A DNA stretch of 64,000 bases from Pictodentalium vernedei (GCA_031216915.1 CM062293.1:147506285-147570284), one strand, 5' to 3'. Counted from the first letter of the stretch, positions 23,345 through 34,707 are shown. A program made the numbers and translations. The notes: generated by a model from the sequence alone, not told the origin.

Positions 23345-23800
23345 ATGACCCAATAATACCACATACCAAATTTAGTTCAAACTGGACCATCGGTTCAGAA
23401 AATAGAAACTTTGGGTGGGGCCGAAAATCTTACCCCTCCCATTACAAAGCCAAATATTGCTTCTCGAACTTCGTTTGAAAAAACTTGATTCCACACCTCA
23501 AAAGGAAGCTACATAGCAAATATCAAGTCATTGTACACACTGGTTCATGAGAAGATTTTTAAAATATTTTGGAGCATTTTTCCCCACTCCCTCCCTATTG
23601 GGCTGGGCATGTTGAGTTGAACAAAAATGCAATGCCCCTTCAGGACCATCACACACACATACTTTCTCTTGAATTGGCCCAGTGGCTTTGGAGACCAAAA
23701 CATGGTGTTGACAGACGACAGACAGACAACGGATGGAGAGCGATGAGATTAGCTCAGCTTGACTTTGTCAAGATGAGCTAATAAATAAATAAATAAATAA
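23345..23800 (+). mobile_element. pearl/CvA-like element, right part
   Basis: One core-repeat-like unit (CCAAATATTGCTTCTCGAAC to GAGAAGATTTTTAAAATATT) is followed by a unique 3' region with GACAGACGACAGACAGACAA. The hairpin AGCTCAGCTTGAC TTT GTCAAGATGAGCT then precedes CTAA and an (AATA)n run. Helitron-like 3' ends have a hairpin near a terminal CTRR followed by T, as here. It probably pairs with the left part at 14089-14868. Confidence 0.55.
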
Positions 23801-23804
23801 ATAA

Positions 23805-24145
23805 GAGGCCTGCATCGCAAAGGGGGAAGGGGGGGGGGGGGGGGGGGGGGCTAATGCCCCCAACCGTAAAAAATGTTCTAAGTCGAAAGAGTGAAAAGGG
23901 GACATAACTCTGGGAAAAAATGCATCGAAGAAACTCACGTTACACAGGTTTCGTTACTCCACGATCCTCTATCACAACACCAAATATCATTCAAATCGGA
24001 GTAGCAGTGGCTGAGATATAAGGAAAAATGTTGGTACAGATGAATGGACAGACGGACAGCAAGATGAAGACGGATGGACAGATGGATCGAGGTCTCCATT
24101 AGATACCCCTTTGACTTTTCAAGTCGGGGCCATAATAAATAATGT
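23805..24145 (+). mobile_element. Short Helitron-like non-autonomous element
   Basis: It starts AAGAGGCCTGCATCGCAAAG, resembling the 5' end at 14089, and contains a G tract (about 23829-23850). It has the phrase CCAAATATCATTCAAATCGG and a GGACAGACGGACAGC block, and ends near the hairpin CCCCTTTGACTTTTCAAGTCGGGG. About 340 bp, without a tandem core. Classification is inference from the ends. Confidence 0.5.
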
Positions 24146-24197
24146 AGTGCTACTCAATCTTTTTTATCAAAACAAAATGTGGAGAAGGTATTATCAT

Positions 24198-24413
24198 TAA
24201 CCCTTCACCAAATGCACGATATCAAAATTTCTTATTTTTAGTTTTATTCATAACTTTTTCACAAAATTTCAGCAAAACCATATCATGTGACCCGTCAATG
24301 GTATGATATTGATGAGATAAGAGTCACATCTGTTGTTTTGTAAAAATTCCTTCAAATGCTCTCTTTGTAAATTACATGAGTGGATGCAGCCGACTTGTTA
24401 GGTAAAGAGTTAG
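24198..24413. mobile_element. Diverged piggyBac-like MITE, second copy
   Basis: TTAACCCTTCACCAAATGCA at the left and TTAGGTAAAGAGTTAG at the right, with AAAACCATATCATGTGACCC inside, match the element at 653-903. The central palindrome is degraded, so this is the older copy. Confidence 0.65.
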
Positions 24414-24626
24414 AACACCAGGAAAGCAAAATTTTCTCCCAGTGAAAAAACATAAGATACACACCAGCAAAGTTTCAGTTGACAGACCTCTAAGTTCAAC
24501 CCCAAAACTCATTTAAGGAAACTCTTTTGCACAGATACTGAGTTCTTGAAAGGGTTGGAAACCCTGTAACTGTTACCTGATGCAATGCCAGATAAATGTT
24601 TTAACCTGCTGGGTATTTTAAATGTA

Positions 24627-24687
24627 TTTTTCAACAAATCTAGTCATGGCTGCTATAAAGCAGCCATGACTTGATTTGATGAAAAAT
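24627..24687. repeat. Palindrome related to 8376-8451
   Basis: ATTTTTCA..AGTCATGGCTGC and GCAGCCATGACTTG..TGAAAAAT form imperfect arms of about 27 bp. The core is the same as in the palindrome at 8376. Confidence 0.75.
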
Positions 24688-24699
24688 TCTTCTAAATGT

Positions 24700-26375
24700 A
24701 ACTCAAAAAATCATTGGTGAAAACATCCATTCAATTTATAGAGGGGGAATTTGATAAAATGCGTCCAAATTATATTTATTTCAGTAGCAAGAGAAATTCT
24801 ATCCCAGGCACAGGGTTTGATCAAAGAGATTAGGAAAGGGGCCTTTTTCTTGGTCTTGGGAAAATTATTCAATTGGCAATCCAAACATAGATCCACTTGG
24901 GAGCTCTGTTCCACAGAGAATTCATGTTAAAATGGGTATCACTTTATTAGGATTAACTATCAGAATTATGCTCTATAAGTTTGGGGATAATAGTGTTTTG
25001 TGTCAGAAATTGGGAATTTTATAGCATGTACACCATTGGGAAAGGGGCTGACACATCATAGGGTAGGGTAAACTTGCACATGTGACGGAAAATTTATGTT
25101 GCTTTACATATTAAGAGAGATAATTAAAGCTTGACTTTCAAGCTGGACATGGACATACATAGAATCACACACTCCCCATTCATAAAATAGATTATCTATG
25201 ATTAAGCATGTTTTATAGTTTGGTATTCTTAAGTCGACAGATAGTTAAAAAAAAATTAAAATGTCAGTACATCTTACCTAAATTATTACATAACAGATTC
25301 CAGGGGCACTCCTCATAAGTCTGATGATCGCTGACCCCTGCAGCAGCAGTATAACAGATCAACTGTTTTTATTTAACCCTTTCAACACTGGTGGTATCTT
25401 CCATGCCAGTTAAATGGCAGAAATTAGAAGAGTCCGTATCCATTATTTAGGGGTAGAGCAATTAATATTTTCAACATGCAGCCTTCAGGCCCAACATGTT
25501 ACATAAGTAAGGGAAATTTGTTTACTTTGAAATTCCCACCTCTGATATTCAATAATTCAAATTAAATATGCACAAATAAGCCTTTTTCGAAACTGCCATT
25601 TTGGCTTTCAATCTATGCAAGATCACAGGTCGCGTTGTGTAAACATTTCAAGAAAACATGTTATAAGCAATTGGAGAAAAAGAGCAGGTGAAGTGCTTCA
25701 GATCCCATTACGTTCATTAGTGCGAATTCAAAAAAAAATCTATCCACGGTTACCATTTGTTTAAGACAGTGGAAATATTGTACCGGGTATGAGAATTTTC
25801 ATCACTTCTCATTGCGTTCCTAATTATGTTTGAATGCATGCTGTATCATGACTCAGTGGCTGTCAGCACTGCTTCCAACAACTTTCATGGATTCCCTAAG
25901 CCGATAAACTGTGTGCAACAAAAGTTACATTGTTGCCACTCAAAACAAGTCCTCATCTCCATAAAAAAGTCTTTAAACCTGCGGTATCTTATCGTTTAAA
26001 GTCGTCTAGGGTTGCCACTTCAGTCAATTTGAATGAGGACATTAGTTCTACGAATTTAAACTTGATATTTCACAAAACTAGAACTTTGTCTTGGCCGACA
26101 CAAAAACTCAATGCGACGAACAAGGAAATCGCTTTGTTTACAACCCGCGACCTGTGAACTTACACAGATTAAAAGCCAAGATGGCAGTTTTAAAAAAAGC
26201 TTATTATACATCAAAATGAACATTGTGATGCACAGAACACGAAAAATATATGCATTCAACTCACAGAATTGACAGCAGGCACCAATGTTTCCCCAATGAA
26301 ACACCTGGGGGTGTAAAACACTTGGGTGACTTGCGGTTTTCGTCAGTCATAAACCAAGTCTAATGAGTAATGTGA
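24700..26375. other. Mostly unassigned, with one inverted-repeat pair
   Basis: The dispersed repeat of 10455-10640 recurs at about 25046-25230. Bases about 25571-25651 and 26130-26220 are inverted copies (roughly 80% by eye) sharing ACTGCCATTTTGGCTTTCAA-type sequence and CACAGGTCGCG, so a 650-bp element with long terminal inverted repeats may lie here. I see no coding region. Confidence 0.45.
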
Positions 26376-26727
26376 TATTTATTTATTTATTGGTGATTAA
26401 GGTCAGATATTTCTGCACAATGGCTAACCGTGACAGTTTTACAGGTGGAGGAAGCCGGAGTACCCAGAGAGAACCACCAAGCAATGGCAAGCAACTGTCA
26501 GCTCCACAACACACCAACTCCACAGAAGCAGGGTTAGCATTGGTTGAAGACAGATGCACCATCGGTGTGCAGTACCCCTTAGTACACAACGTCACCGTGC
26601 CACCACGTGGGCAATGGGGGTGAAGTGTCTTGCCCAAGGACAGAATGCGGTTACCACAGGTGGGATTCGAACCGAGGACCTCTCGGCTTGCAGCCTGCAC
26701 CTCTACCAACTGAGCCACAGCGCCCCC
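26376..26727 (-). mobile_element. tRNA-derived SINE
   Basis: On the minus strand the element starts GGGGGCGCTGTGGCTCAGTT and has a good B box (GGTTCGAATCCCACC). It continues with GTCCTTGGGCAAGACACTTC and ends in TGTAAAACTGTCACGG and an (AATA)n tail. The 5' 75 bases can be drawn as a tRNA-like cloverleaf. This is the best-preserved head of the SINE family in the window. Confidence 0.85.
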
Positions 26728-27279
26728 TGAGTAATGTGATACATCGGTACGTGTACATGCAAATTGTGTTGTGATAGTTTATTCCACAAAATAATTGACT
26801 CGTTATTATAAAGTTTCACGAATCTCGAATTAAGTACTCCAAGAGATTCAAATAATAGGCCTAACTGTCAGTCTGCCACGAACCTGAAAGAAACATTTTT
26901 TTCAGTACCGTAGAAAATATATCACGAAATTAGGCTAGTTACAAGCATTATCTCCAGATAAATTATACTTCAAAGTGTTGATGGGAATGATTTTGGTTCT
27001 TGCACATCAATATAAAGCTACAAAGGATATCAACGTAATAAAAAGAAGAATATCAAGCAATGTATACAGTGAACTTACCTTTTAGAGCCAATAAGTGTTC
27101 TTTTTCGCGACTTGCTTCCATTTTCCGTGTTATGAGGATAACCAGATTTTATCAGACGCGAGCTGTTATAAAAATGATTCAGACCGTTACCGTGTATGAC
27201 AAGTGGCTACCTTATGAGTTTCGGGGCGAGGGTGGGGCAGCTGTCGCGGTTTAAGCATCGTAGGCCTACTATACGGATG
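26728..27279. other. Unassigned stretch
   Basis: No gene or repeat that I can support. Confidence 0.5.
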
Positions 27280-28790
27280 TGCTCAAAAGGTAATCGGTGA
27301 AGTCGACCCACATTGAAGTCGACCCGAGTGAAGTCGACCCAAAAAAGTTAAGTCGACCCACTTTTGGTGATCTCGACCCGAAGTGATCTCGACCCGAAAA
27401 AAGTTAAGTCGACCCACTTTTAAAATCCTTGAAGTGATCTCGACCCGAAAAAAGTTGAAGTCGACCCACTTTTAAAATCCACTTCATCCGTTTGAAAGGG
27501 GGGAATATAAGTGATCTCCACCCACTTTTGAAAATGACAAGATACCATCATTAGATTCACTATGGACATTGACCATCTCAGACCTCGTTTGAAAGGGGAA
27601 CATAAAACAACAACAACAAACATTTCAAGCGATTTATTCAGGTCATAATAACACCGTTATAATATTAATTTTCATCGAGCATAAAGAAAGATATAACCAA
27701 ATTTTCTGACAACATAAAATATAAAGTACATTACTGGCCATAATAACACCGTCATAATTTTCAGCAATCAAAAAGCGTGAGATAAATTTCTATCCCTCTG
27801 CGTGACGATATGATAATAATAATAACACTTTGCCCAGCCGCTGATTTGTTGCGGTTCTCGGACGAGAAAGTCTTGGTTAACCCTGTACTCCCAACTGCCT
27901 CCCTACACAAATACCGATTCACATTTATTTTTGTTCCGATAGGGATTCCGCATTTTTTACTTACGCTTTATGATGGAAATCCTGGACCGACATTCGAGAG
28001 ACGGAATGTCGGCTTTTTCGACACAAGGCTCCATTTGAGGCAAAAGGAAAGCTAGGCCTGTGTGATCCAAGTGAAATAAAATAAGGTTAACCGGGTCGCA
28101 AGGGATTTGTAAATCCCACATCGCCCCTGCGCGTCTTCGGCGCGCAAAAACTTTTCATTCATCATATATGGGGGACGATCCGATTCCTCCTCAGTCTATC
28201 TCGAAATGGCTTACAACTTCAAGTTGAGATTAGCGCTCACGGTAGAATACCCATGCCTTGAATGTGGAAGGAATGTAAGACAAGCTATTGATCGTGATCG
28301 TTGTGGACGCTGGCAGCACCGAACATGCAACACTGGTATCCCACAAAAGATTTACAATGAGGCAAAAAAATCTATCTGCATTATTTATTTTAATTGCAAG
28401 AATTGTCATGATTCTGGGTTTTGCAAAGCCACCTACATATATGAACCTACATCAGAAACAGAAAGGTGAGTAAATAACAATTGATTAAAAATATCTAACA
28501 ATTAACTTTTGGAAATCAAATAAAGTTATATCAATGAAATATACCACTGTTAGTTATTTATAACACTCATCCTTTACAAGAATTTGCATTGGGGACGAAT
28601 CGTCCCGGGGACAAAAACGTCTCACCAATAGGGGACGAATCGTCCCGGGGACGAAACGTCTCGGGGACGAATCGTCCCGGGGACGAAACGACCCGATCCC
28701 TTCGACCCACGGCTTTTTCGACCAATGGCTCATTCGGCCTACGGCTTATTCGACCCATGATCCATACTTTTTTCGACCCAGTTAAGTACA
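27280..28790. repeat. Degenerate GTCGACCC and GGGACGAA arrays, probable MULE left end
   Basis: 27290-27480 repeats GAAGTCGACCC / TGATCTCGACCC with AAAAAAGTT spacers. 28590-28690 repeats GGGGACGAATCGTCCC and GGGGACGAAACG, each a small palindrome. 28690-28780 repeats TTCGACCCA with GGCTTTTTCGACC. The mirror-image phrase GGGTCGAAAAAGCC lies at about 31564-31577, beyond the transposase gene. I infer that these are the subterminal repeats of the MULE, possibly with a second related element around the PHD exon. Confidence 0.6.
28206..28465 (+). CDS. Lone PHD-like zinc-finger exon
   Basis: The open frame starts MAYNFKLRLALTVEYPCLEC. Its cysteine pattern is CLECGRNV..RCGRWQHRTC..FNCKNC: Cys-x2-Cys, Cys/His in the middle, and a closing Cys-x2-Cys, close to a PHD finger. 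PHD fingers usually bind histone tails. The frame runs into a strong splice donor (GAAAG|GTGAGTAA at 28465/28466), but no continuation is seen: MULE-type repeats follow within 130 bp and the transposase lies on the other strand. It may be a captured host exon or a leftover of a PHD-carrying transposon. Confidence 0.5.
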
Positions 28791-29112
28791 ATATGAAAGT
28801 GTACTAATCTGGATAAATAAAGTATGGGTCTTGGGTCGAATGAGCTATCTAAAGAGTGCAAATCAGTCAGTCAAGTGTTAGATAATTATAAGTAGATAAA
28901 TAACAACGCGCAGTAGTAGGAGACGAATGTTTATTCAATAGAAAATAAATATCTATAAATCAACAAAAAACATTAGCACATCAATCCATCAAGTATCAAA
29001 GTGTTACATTATATTAGTACACAGCCAATAGTTTCATCAACAAAAGACAAACAAAAAATGTTACATTATATTATTAGCACATTATTTCCATCATATTGCA
29101 CATAAAACATTA

Positions 29113-31535
29113 TTATATCGGTGCATATAGCTTTGATGCATCTTTTAAAAGTCTGCTTGCGGAAATCTCTTTTCTTGTATACTTCTCCCACAGAGCCATT
29201 AACCTTCCCGTAGTTTCTGTCGTCCTCAATAATTGTCGGCGTCGTAACTTTCCTTCAGATACCATCTTTACACTGGCGGGAATTCTCTTTGATTCTTGAT
29301 GCAACAGACTCAAGCATAAGTAGAATGGCAAGTTCCCCTTTCTTGCTCTCTGGTTAATGCGGTTGTGCCAGCCTTCACAATCGTTATTTGTTCTAATACT
29401 CCTGCCAAAAACAGTCCATGACTCGACACTCCATGTTGTTCCGTTCATCCAAGTTGTTTCGACATAATTTATGAAATCTTGTAGGGCACTACTGTTTGCT
29501 GAATCGGACTGTTGCACCTCACTCAGTGCCTTTTCTTTCAGTTTGTCAAACGCTGGTTCTATGTCAGAAGAAGGTAAAAATGGAAAGGGAAAGATCTGGC
29601 GAAGTATCTTGAACATCCTGTCTCTCTTATTGTATACTGGTTGTAGCCCCTTCTGTTGGATATTCCTCCATAGTGCCTGTCCAAAATGGAATGCGCATCC
29701 ATGTATAGTTGGGTCCTCAAAAACTGATCTAAGTGCATGCCACAGAGCAGCTTCAAAGTCTACGACAAAAGAAGCTACTTTAATTTCAACTGATAATAGC
29801 TTGCGGATAAGCTTCAATACCTGGAATCAAAAATAAATAAATTAGTAAATTGCAGTGAGGTATTTTTTCATAGTTGAAATAGTTTAAAATGTAGAGGAGA
29901 GACATAGGGTTTATATCGTGCTGCTGGGAGGAGAGGAAGGGGAGAGGGGTGGAGGGCGGGATGATTATTATAGGTAAGTATCAAACAATGAACAGCGATA
30001 TGTGAAAGTATAAGTGTAATCACCTTTTTGTAATCCTTCTTTTGACGCATAGACATAATCACAAAGCATAGTGGAAGTTGTCTCATGTCATCTCCTGATC
30101 TTACAAAGACATGGATAGAGAGTAGCTGTATAAATGGTCGCTTTACAATCTTAAAGGTGCCATCAAGATACCAGGTTTTGGACGACGCCAGTAATTCAAG
30201 CTGCTTGTCCGTGGCAAAGATAAGGTGTCGCTGATCATCCACTCTAACGTCGTGTCTGAAGAATGTGTCATCTGAAACGCTGGCTATATAATCCTCATCA
30301 AGCTGAAACAGAGAGAAATATATGTATTCATAATTAGTTCCTTGTAACTATCTCTTTACTACTCTTTAGTATAATAATAATTTTAATTATATTAATTGTA
30401 ATTAATAAGTAATTCTGTAATAATAGAGAGAAATATATGTATTCATAATTAGTTCCTTGCAACTATCTCTTTACTAGTCTTTAGTATAATAAGATTTTTA
30501 ATTATATTAATTGTAATTAAAAAGTAATTCGGTAATAAGAATAATCTTCAAAAGTTTTAATCTTTTGATTTTTTGTTTCAGTTTCAGTTGTTTTAAAAGC
30601 AAAATACTTACTTCAAAATTCAAGTCACTGGGATCTTTTGGACGAGCTGAAGATCGTGCACGGCGACATATTCTCTCTAAGGTGGCTTTAACTGGACGAG
30701 AGGCTTCTGGAAGATCTGTTTCAATATATTTGCTGGTGACTTCCTGTACAGTGGTGCCAGCCGTTTCGAAGTGATTGTTGCGAGCTGCTATCTTTATATC
30801 AGCGAAAATTTGAACGGCAACATCTATACCTGTTTTGATGGATGACTATGTGTTGATGCATTGGGTTTAAAAGTTCCACCGTTTTCATTTATTACCACTG
30901 GACAATCGTTTTGTTTCCCTGTAAAAAAGAATGAATATTGTCTTTCAGTTCCAATAAATTTAAAAAAACATTATCTAAATAATTTATGCTCAAGATTTAA
31001 AAAAAACCTTTACATCTTACTGGATATTACTTATCATTATTATTATTAATAAAGATTATTATTATCATTATTACCATTATTATTATTATTACAATAATTA
31101 AAGTATATAATTACCTCTAACACTGCATCGCCAAACAATGGTGCCATTTTTTAGAGTCATCTTCTGAACATAGGTGTAGCCATCACTGCTTACGAGTTTT
31201 CTTTTCCCCCTTTTTGACCCATTGTCCACCAACTGATAGCTGGGCTCGGTCTCGATGTCCCTCATGTCTTCACGGTTGATGGTTTCATCTTCCAAAGATC
31301 TGAAAAGAATAGAGGATGTCTTAGTATGGATGAGGAACAGAAGGAAGAAACATGTAATTGTAAGACTAATTATAAAATGTAAAAACAAAATCAGTAAATA
31401 TTAAATAAAGCGCCGATCACCAGGTACATCTGTATATGCTATTAAAAGTAAATGATAAAACATTTAAAGTTATTAATAATGTGGTCTGATTGAAACAAGG
31501 AAAAAGCAATAAGATTAAGCTTACTCTTCATTAGC
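29113..31535 (-). CDS. MULE transposase with FLYWCH zinc finger, four or five exons
   Basis: Exons deduced from frames and GT/AG sites on the minus strand: a short possible first exon near 31526 (donor GTAAGC), then 31115-31299, 30612-30918, 30025-30302 and 29113-29820. The first long exon encodes a FLYWCH finger (YTYVQKMTLKNGTIVWRC). Later exons encode the MULE DDE core: WYLDGTFKIVKRPF, FVVDFEAALWHAL with GCAFHFGQALWR, and NNDCEGWHNRIN as the likely catalytic D, D, E. The function would be cut-and-paste transposition in the nucleus. Introns are short with clear sites (GTAAGT at 30611). One frame change near 30840-30850 in the second long exon suggests a damaged copy or a small error. The long open frames argue for recent activity. 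Confidence 0.8.
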
Positions 31536-31559
31536 CTCAGCAGCCAGTGATCTTTCTTA

Positions 31560-32195
31560 CAATCGGGTCGAAAAAGCCAGAGTAGTAGGTATAAAAGGCC
31601 GATTCCGTATCACTTGTACACGATTTTGTACATGTACACGTACATCGATGTACACCTCCATAGGATTTAGTGTTAAAATCGTGTAGAAGTACACAAAATG
31701 TCATTTTTTTGGATGATACGGAATTGGTCATCGTTTTACATCGCACTTTTAACGTTCAAAATACCCGTTGGCGAACGCGTACATGTACACGTCGCTCAAG
31801 AGTGAAAAAAAATGTATGAAATTTTTAGAAAATATGATTAAAAATTTGTTCTCTACATTCCCATCGCGGATTTGACCATCGATCCATCGTTGGTGAACGC
31901 GAGCAAAAAACGTTTTGCCGATTCTGTATCAGCATCAAAAAGTGGTTTGCTGATTCGGTATCACCTAACTAGGTATAAGTAGGTATGCGTTCTCCAACAG
32001 GTATTTGAATGGTTAAAGTGCGATCCGATCGGGGAAACCCATTTGCCGATTCCAGATCAAAAAAATCGACCTATGTACGGTACATGGAAAAAAGGTGATG
32101 TCGAATTGGCAAAACCACTGCCACATTCCCGATCGCGTTTGGGAAGGTATAGGTGCGATTTGATCGGTGAAAAAAATGATTTGCCGATTTCATCT
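31560..32195. repeat. Diverged GCCGATTCCGTATCA repeats between MULE and virus-like block
   Basis: After the MULE end phrase (31564), variants of TTTGCCGATTCCGTATCA occur near 31596, 31913, 31945, 32042 and 32175, and inverted as TGATACGGAATTGGTC near 31714. GATCCGATCGG / GATTTGATCGG occurs alongside. They could be terminal or origin repeats of the virus-like element, or belong to an unrelated element. No gene. Confidence 0.45.
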
Positions 32196-32199
32196 CTTG

Positions 32200-33010
32200 A
32201 GTTTTGTGAATAAAAGGTTTTCGTTCAAAAGAGTCGATTATAAAAATTGAATCTGTAAAAATAGATATTCATGTTTTGTTTCGGTGTGAATGAAAGGTAA
32301 AGCTGACTCTCATGTTTTTGTTTTGGTGTGAATGAAGGTTTCGTTCAAAAGAGTCGATTATAAAATTGAATCTGTAAAAATAGACATTCATGTTTTGTTT
32401 TGGTATGAATGAAGGTTTTTCCATTTACAATGGAAAAGAATTGAGTTTATAAAAATTAGGAAATTTTTGTGAAATAAATTTTAATAAAACACTTTATAGA
32501 ATTCTTTCATTCAAATAAAAAATAGTTCTATTATAAAACTTTTTTTCACTTAAGTGAATTTTAATAGGTAAACTGACACTCATGTTTATTCTGGTGTGAA
32601 TGAAGGTTTTTCATTTAATGGATCGTTTTAATAATAGATAATAAAAACGCATTTTCCACTTAATTAGGTTTTAGTGGTAAATAATTTTTAATATATTCGT
32701 GATAATGTTCGGAGACATGAAAGAACCCTTTTTAACAGATGTAATTATTCTCAAACGCGTTAAATCAGAAACTGGCTTCTTATACACTTTTAAAACTTTT
32801 TTCAAAAATTCTACAGTTTGTCACTTAGTGAATAATTTGAGATTTGAATGAATCCTTTTAACAGATGTAATTATTCTCAAACGCGTTAAATCAGAAACCG
32901 GTTTCTTATGTACTAAAACTTTCAAACTTTTCAAAGTTCTCCAGTTCTTCATTGAGTGAAATAATCTGTGATGCGATTTTAATGCGTTCAGAGGCAAAAC
33001 GCATTTATAG
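32200..33010. repeat. Two about 120-bp direct repeat pairs, AT-rich leader
   Basis: TTCGTTCAAAAGAGTCGATT to TTCATGTTTTGTTT occurs at about 32220 and 32340. TGACTCTCATGTTT..GGTGTGAATGAAGG recurs with variation near 32300 and 32575. TTTTAACAGATGTAATTATT to GCGTTAAATCAGAAAC occurs at about 32730 and 32856. These direct repeats precede the first virus-like gene by 200-900 bp and share its base composition. A terminal-repeat or promoter role is possible but not shown. Confidence 0.6.
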
Positions 33011-33183
33011 AGGTTTATCATGTAAAATGTTTTTCCTCAACTAGTTTTTTAGTTATTATATTAAAGACAGAAGATTTTTATTTAATTAAAACATAAAACA
33101 TAAAAATAATTATACATTTAATTTTGAAAATAATAAATAAATCAAGTTAGCATACTCTAAAGGAAATATTAATTATTTAGAAA

Positions 33184-34071
33184 ATGAAAAAAATGTTTTT
33201 ACAGATGGATGCTAAACGCCGAGATCGGCTTTTAAATGAATATGAACGTGCCAAGAAGGGCATTCAATCGGCTGACAGAAGCAGACGACTTGGAGAGATT
33301 GAACTCAAACGAGAGGCCACAAAAATATTTAAACCTGTGACGGAGGTTCAAGAGCGAAGCAAGAAGGACATAGTTGAAGAATTGAGACCTATAAAAGAGA
33401 GTTCTTTGAGAATGGGTTCGTTGCCCAGTAGTTTTACAAAACAGTTTTCCTTTCAATCTACACCGGATTACGTTCCCATGAGAATCGAAACCGATTTGAG
33501 CGATGATACAGCTTCGACTATCACCACTGATAGCGTCGTGTCGTCTGAGGATGGTGGTAAGAGAGATCTGTTGTATGGAATTTATAAGGATTCGGACGGT
33601 AGAACTTTTGTGGGCGACACAGAAGTGGAAATGGATGATGAAGATTTAATTGTCGGTTCGAATAAGTATAAAATAACTGATGGACTGTGCAAACTGCTCC
33701 TTTTTGACAAGCCTAGTGATTACACGGAACAGGATTACAACAATTACGGCGACATTCTGGTTCAGACCAACGCCATGAAGAGAAATAACGATGACGGAGA
33801 GACGAGACCTAAAGCCAACAGAGGTTACAAGTGGACGAAAGTGGTGAAACCTATATGGAATTTGCATAAGAAGTTTGTCGAATCGGTGACTGGCAACGGG
33901 GTGGAAACCACTTTTCTTCTGCGCGATTCTGACGCTCTGTCTCAGAGATTGAGTTTGTTGATGGCAAGTAGACGTGCTGGTAACACGGGGTTAGATAATG
34001 AAATAGTTACTCTATCTGACGAATTGTTAAGACAGAAGGTTTTGAATAAAAAAAACATTATAAAAGGCTGA
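33184..34071 (+). CDS. Conserved virus-like element protein, 295 aa
   Basis: Intact frame. Residues 1-75 are strongly charged and predicted helical or coiled-coil. Residues 76-125 are Ser/Thr/Asp-rich and probably disordered. Residues 130-285 form a compact conserved domain with YGIYKDSDGRTFVGD (131-145), TEQDYNNYGDILVQTNAM (181-198) and LLMASRRAGNTGLDNEI (258-274). I recognise this domain type from uncharacterised animal proteins that travel with the same ATPase and polymerase (I believe catalogued as DUF8207; not checked). The function is unknown; a virion role is possible. The start is the first ATG; another Met at residue 4 and at 8 could serve. No stops or shifts, unlike its neighbours. 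Confidence 0.75.
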   Translation: MKKMFLQMDAKRRDRLLNEYERAKKGIQSADRSRRLGEIELKREATKIFKPVTEVQERSKKDIVEELRPIKESSLRMGSLPSSFTKQFSFQSTPDYVPMRIETDLSDDTASTITTDSVVSSEDGGKRDLLYGIYKDSDGRTFVGDTEVEMDDEDLIVGSNKYKITDGLCKLLLFDKPSDYTEQDYNNYGDILVQTNAMKRNNDDGETRPKANRGYKWTKVVKPIWNLHKKFVESVTGNGVETTFLLRDSDALSQRLSLLMASRRAGNTGLDNEIVTLSDELLRQKVLNKKNIIKG

Positions 34072-34234
34072 TGAACGAATTGAAGGATTGATGTATATAA
34101 TAAGTAGAGAGAAACAAACAAACAAAATATATAAAATAAAAAAAAATAGTAAATTTTACACTAGAATAATAAAAGTATTTAAACAACAAACGATTTACCA
34201 ATGAAAACAAAATATATATTATAAAATAAAAAAT

Positions 34235-34615
34235 ATGTTGGTGATAAAGAACAGGGGATACGTCAGAACTTACGTTCAAGGCAGTTCTGGCATCGTCGAT
34301 TCTATAATGTGAGCGTTCACGAGCGATGCGAGTAGAAAACTCGCATCAACCGCATTTGAGGTTCGTAAGAAGACGGCTTTGGATGCTGGTAAGAAAGCTG
34401 CTTCTGAAGCCAGTGGTAGGATAGCTTCTGTGGCTGGCAAGAGGGCAGCCAACGCGTTGATTGACAAGTTGATCAGTCCACTGGCAAAGCGAGCTGTGTT
34501 AGAGCAAACGCCGAAAAGTTGGAAAGATTTTAAGGATGTTGTGGTACCCATACAAGATTTAGCCAAAATGACGAGTGGATCTGGATTGAAGAGAACTCGC
34601 GACGGTGTAATATAA
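34235..34615 (+). pseudogene. Small Ala/Lys-rich virus-like protein with internal TGA
   Basis: The frame from ATG 34235 encodes 25 residues (NRGYVRTYVQGSSGIVDSIM at the end), then TGA at 34310-34312. It continues in the same frame with an Ala/Lys/Ser-rich amphipathic helix region to TAA at 34615 (about 126 codons in all). A downstream ATG at 34379 could give a 78-residue product. Position before the ATPase and the amphipathic character recall minor capsid proteins of the pVI sort, but that is only a guess. The single defect is the TGA. Confidence 0.6.
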
Positions 34616-34707
34616 ATAAATAATAATATTAAAAAACTGAGTTTGAAAAAACATAAAAAATTGTGTTTGAAAAATCTAAAATAACAAACAAACAAAAATA
34701 AACAAAG

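Noticed and set aside
26640-26727. A tRNA gene on the minus strand
   Set aside because: The A and B boxes are good, but the sequence continues into a SINE body and (AATA)n tail, so it is the head of a SINE.
34310-34312. Selenocysteine at the in-frame TGA codons
   Set aside because: Four unrelated genes, no hairpin element recognised downstream, and signs of decay elsewhere make CpG mutation the simpler explanation.
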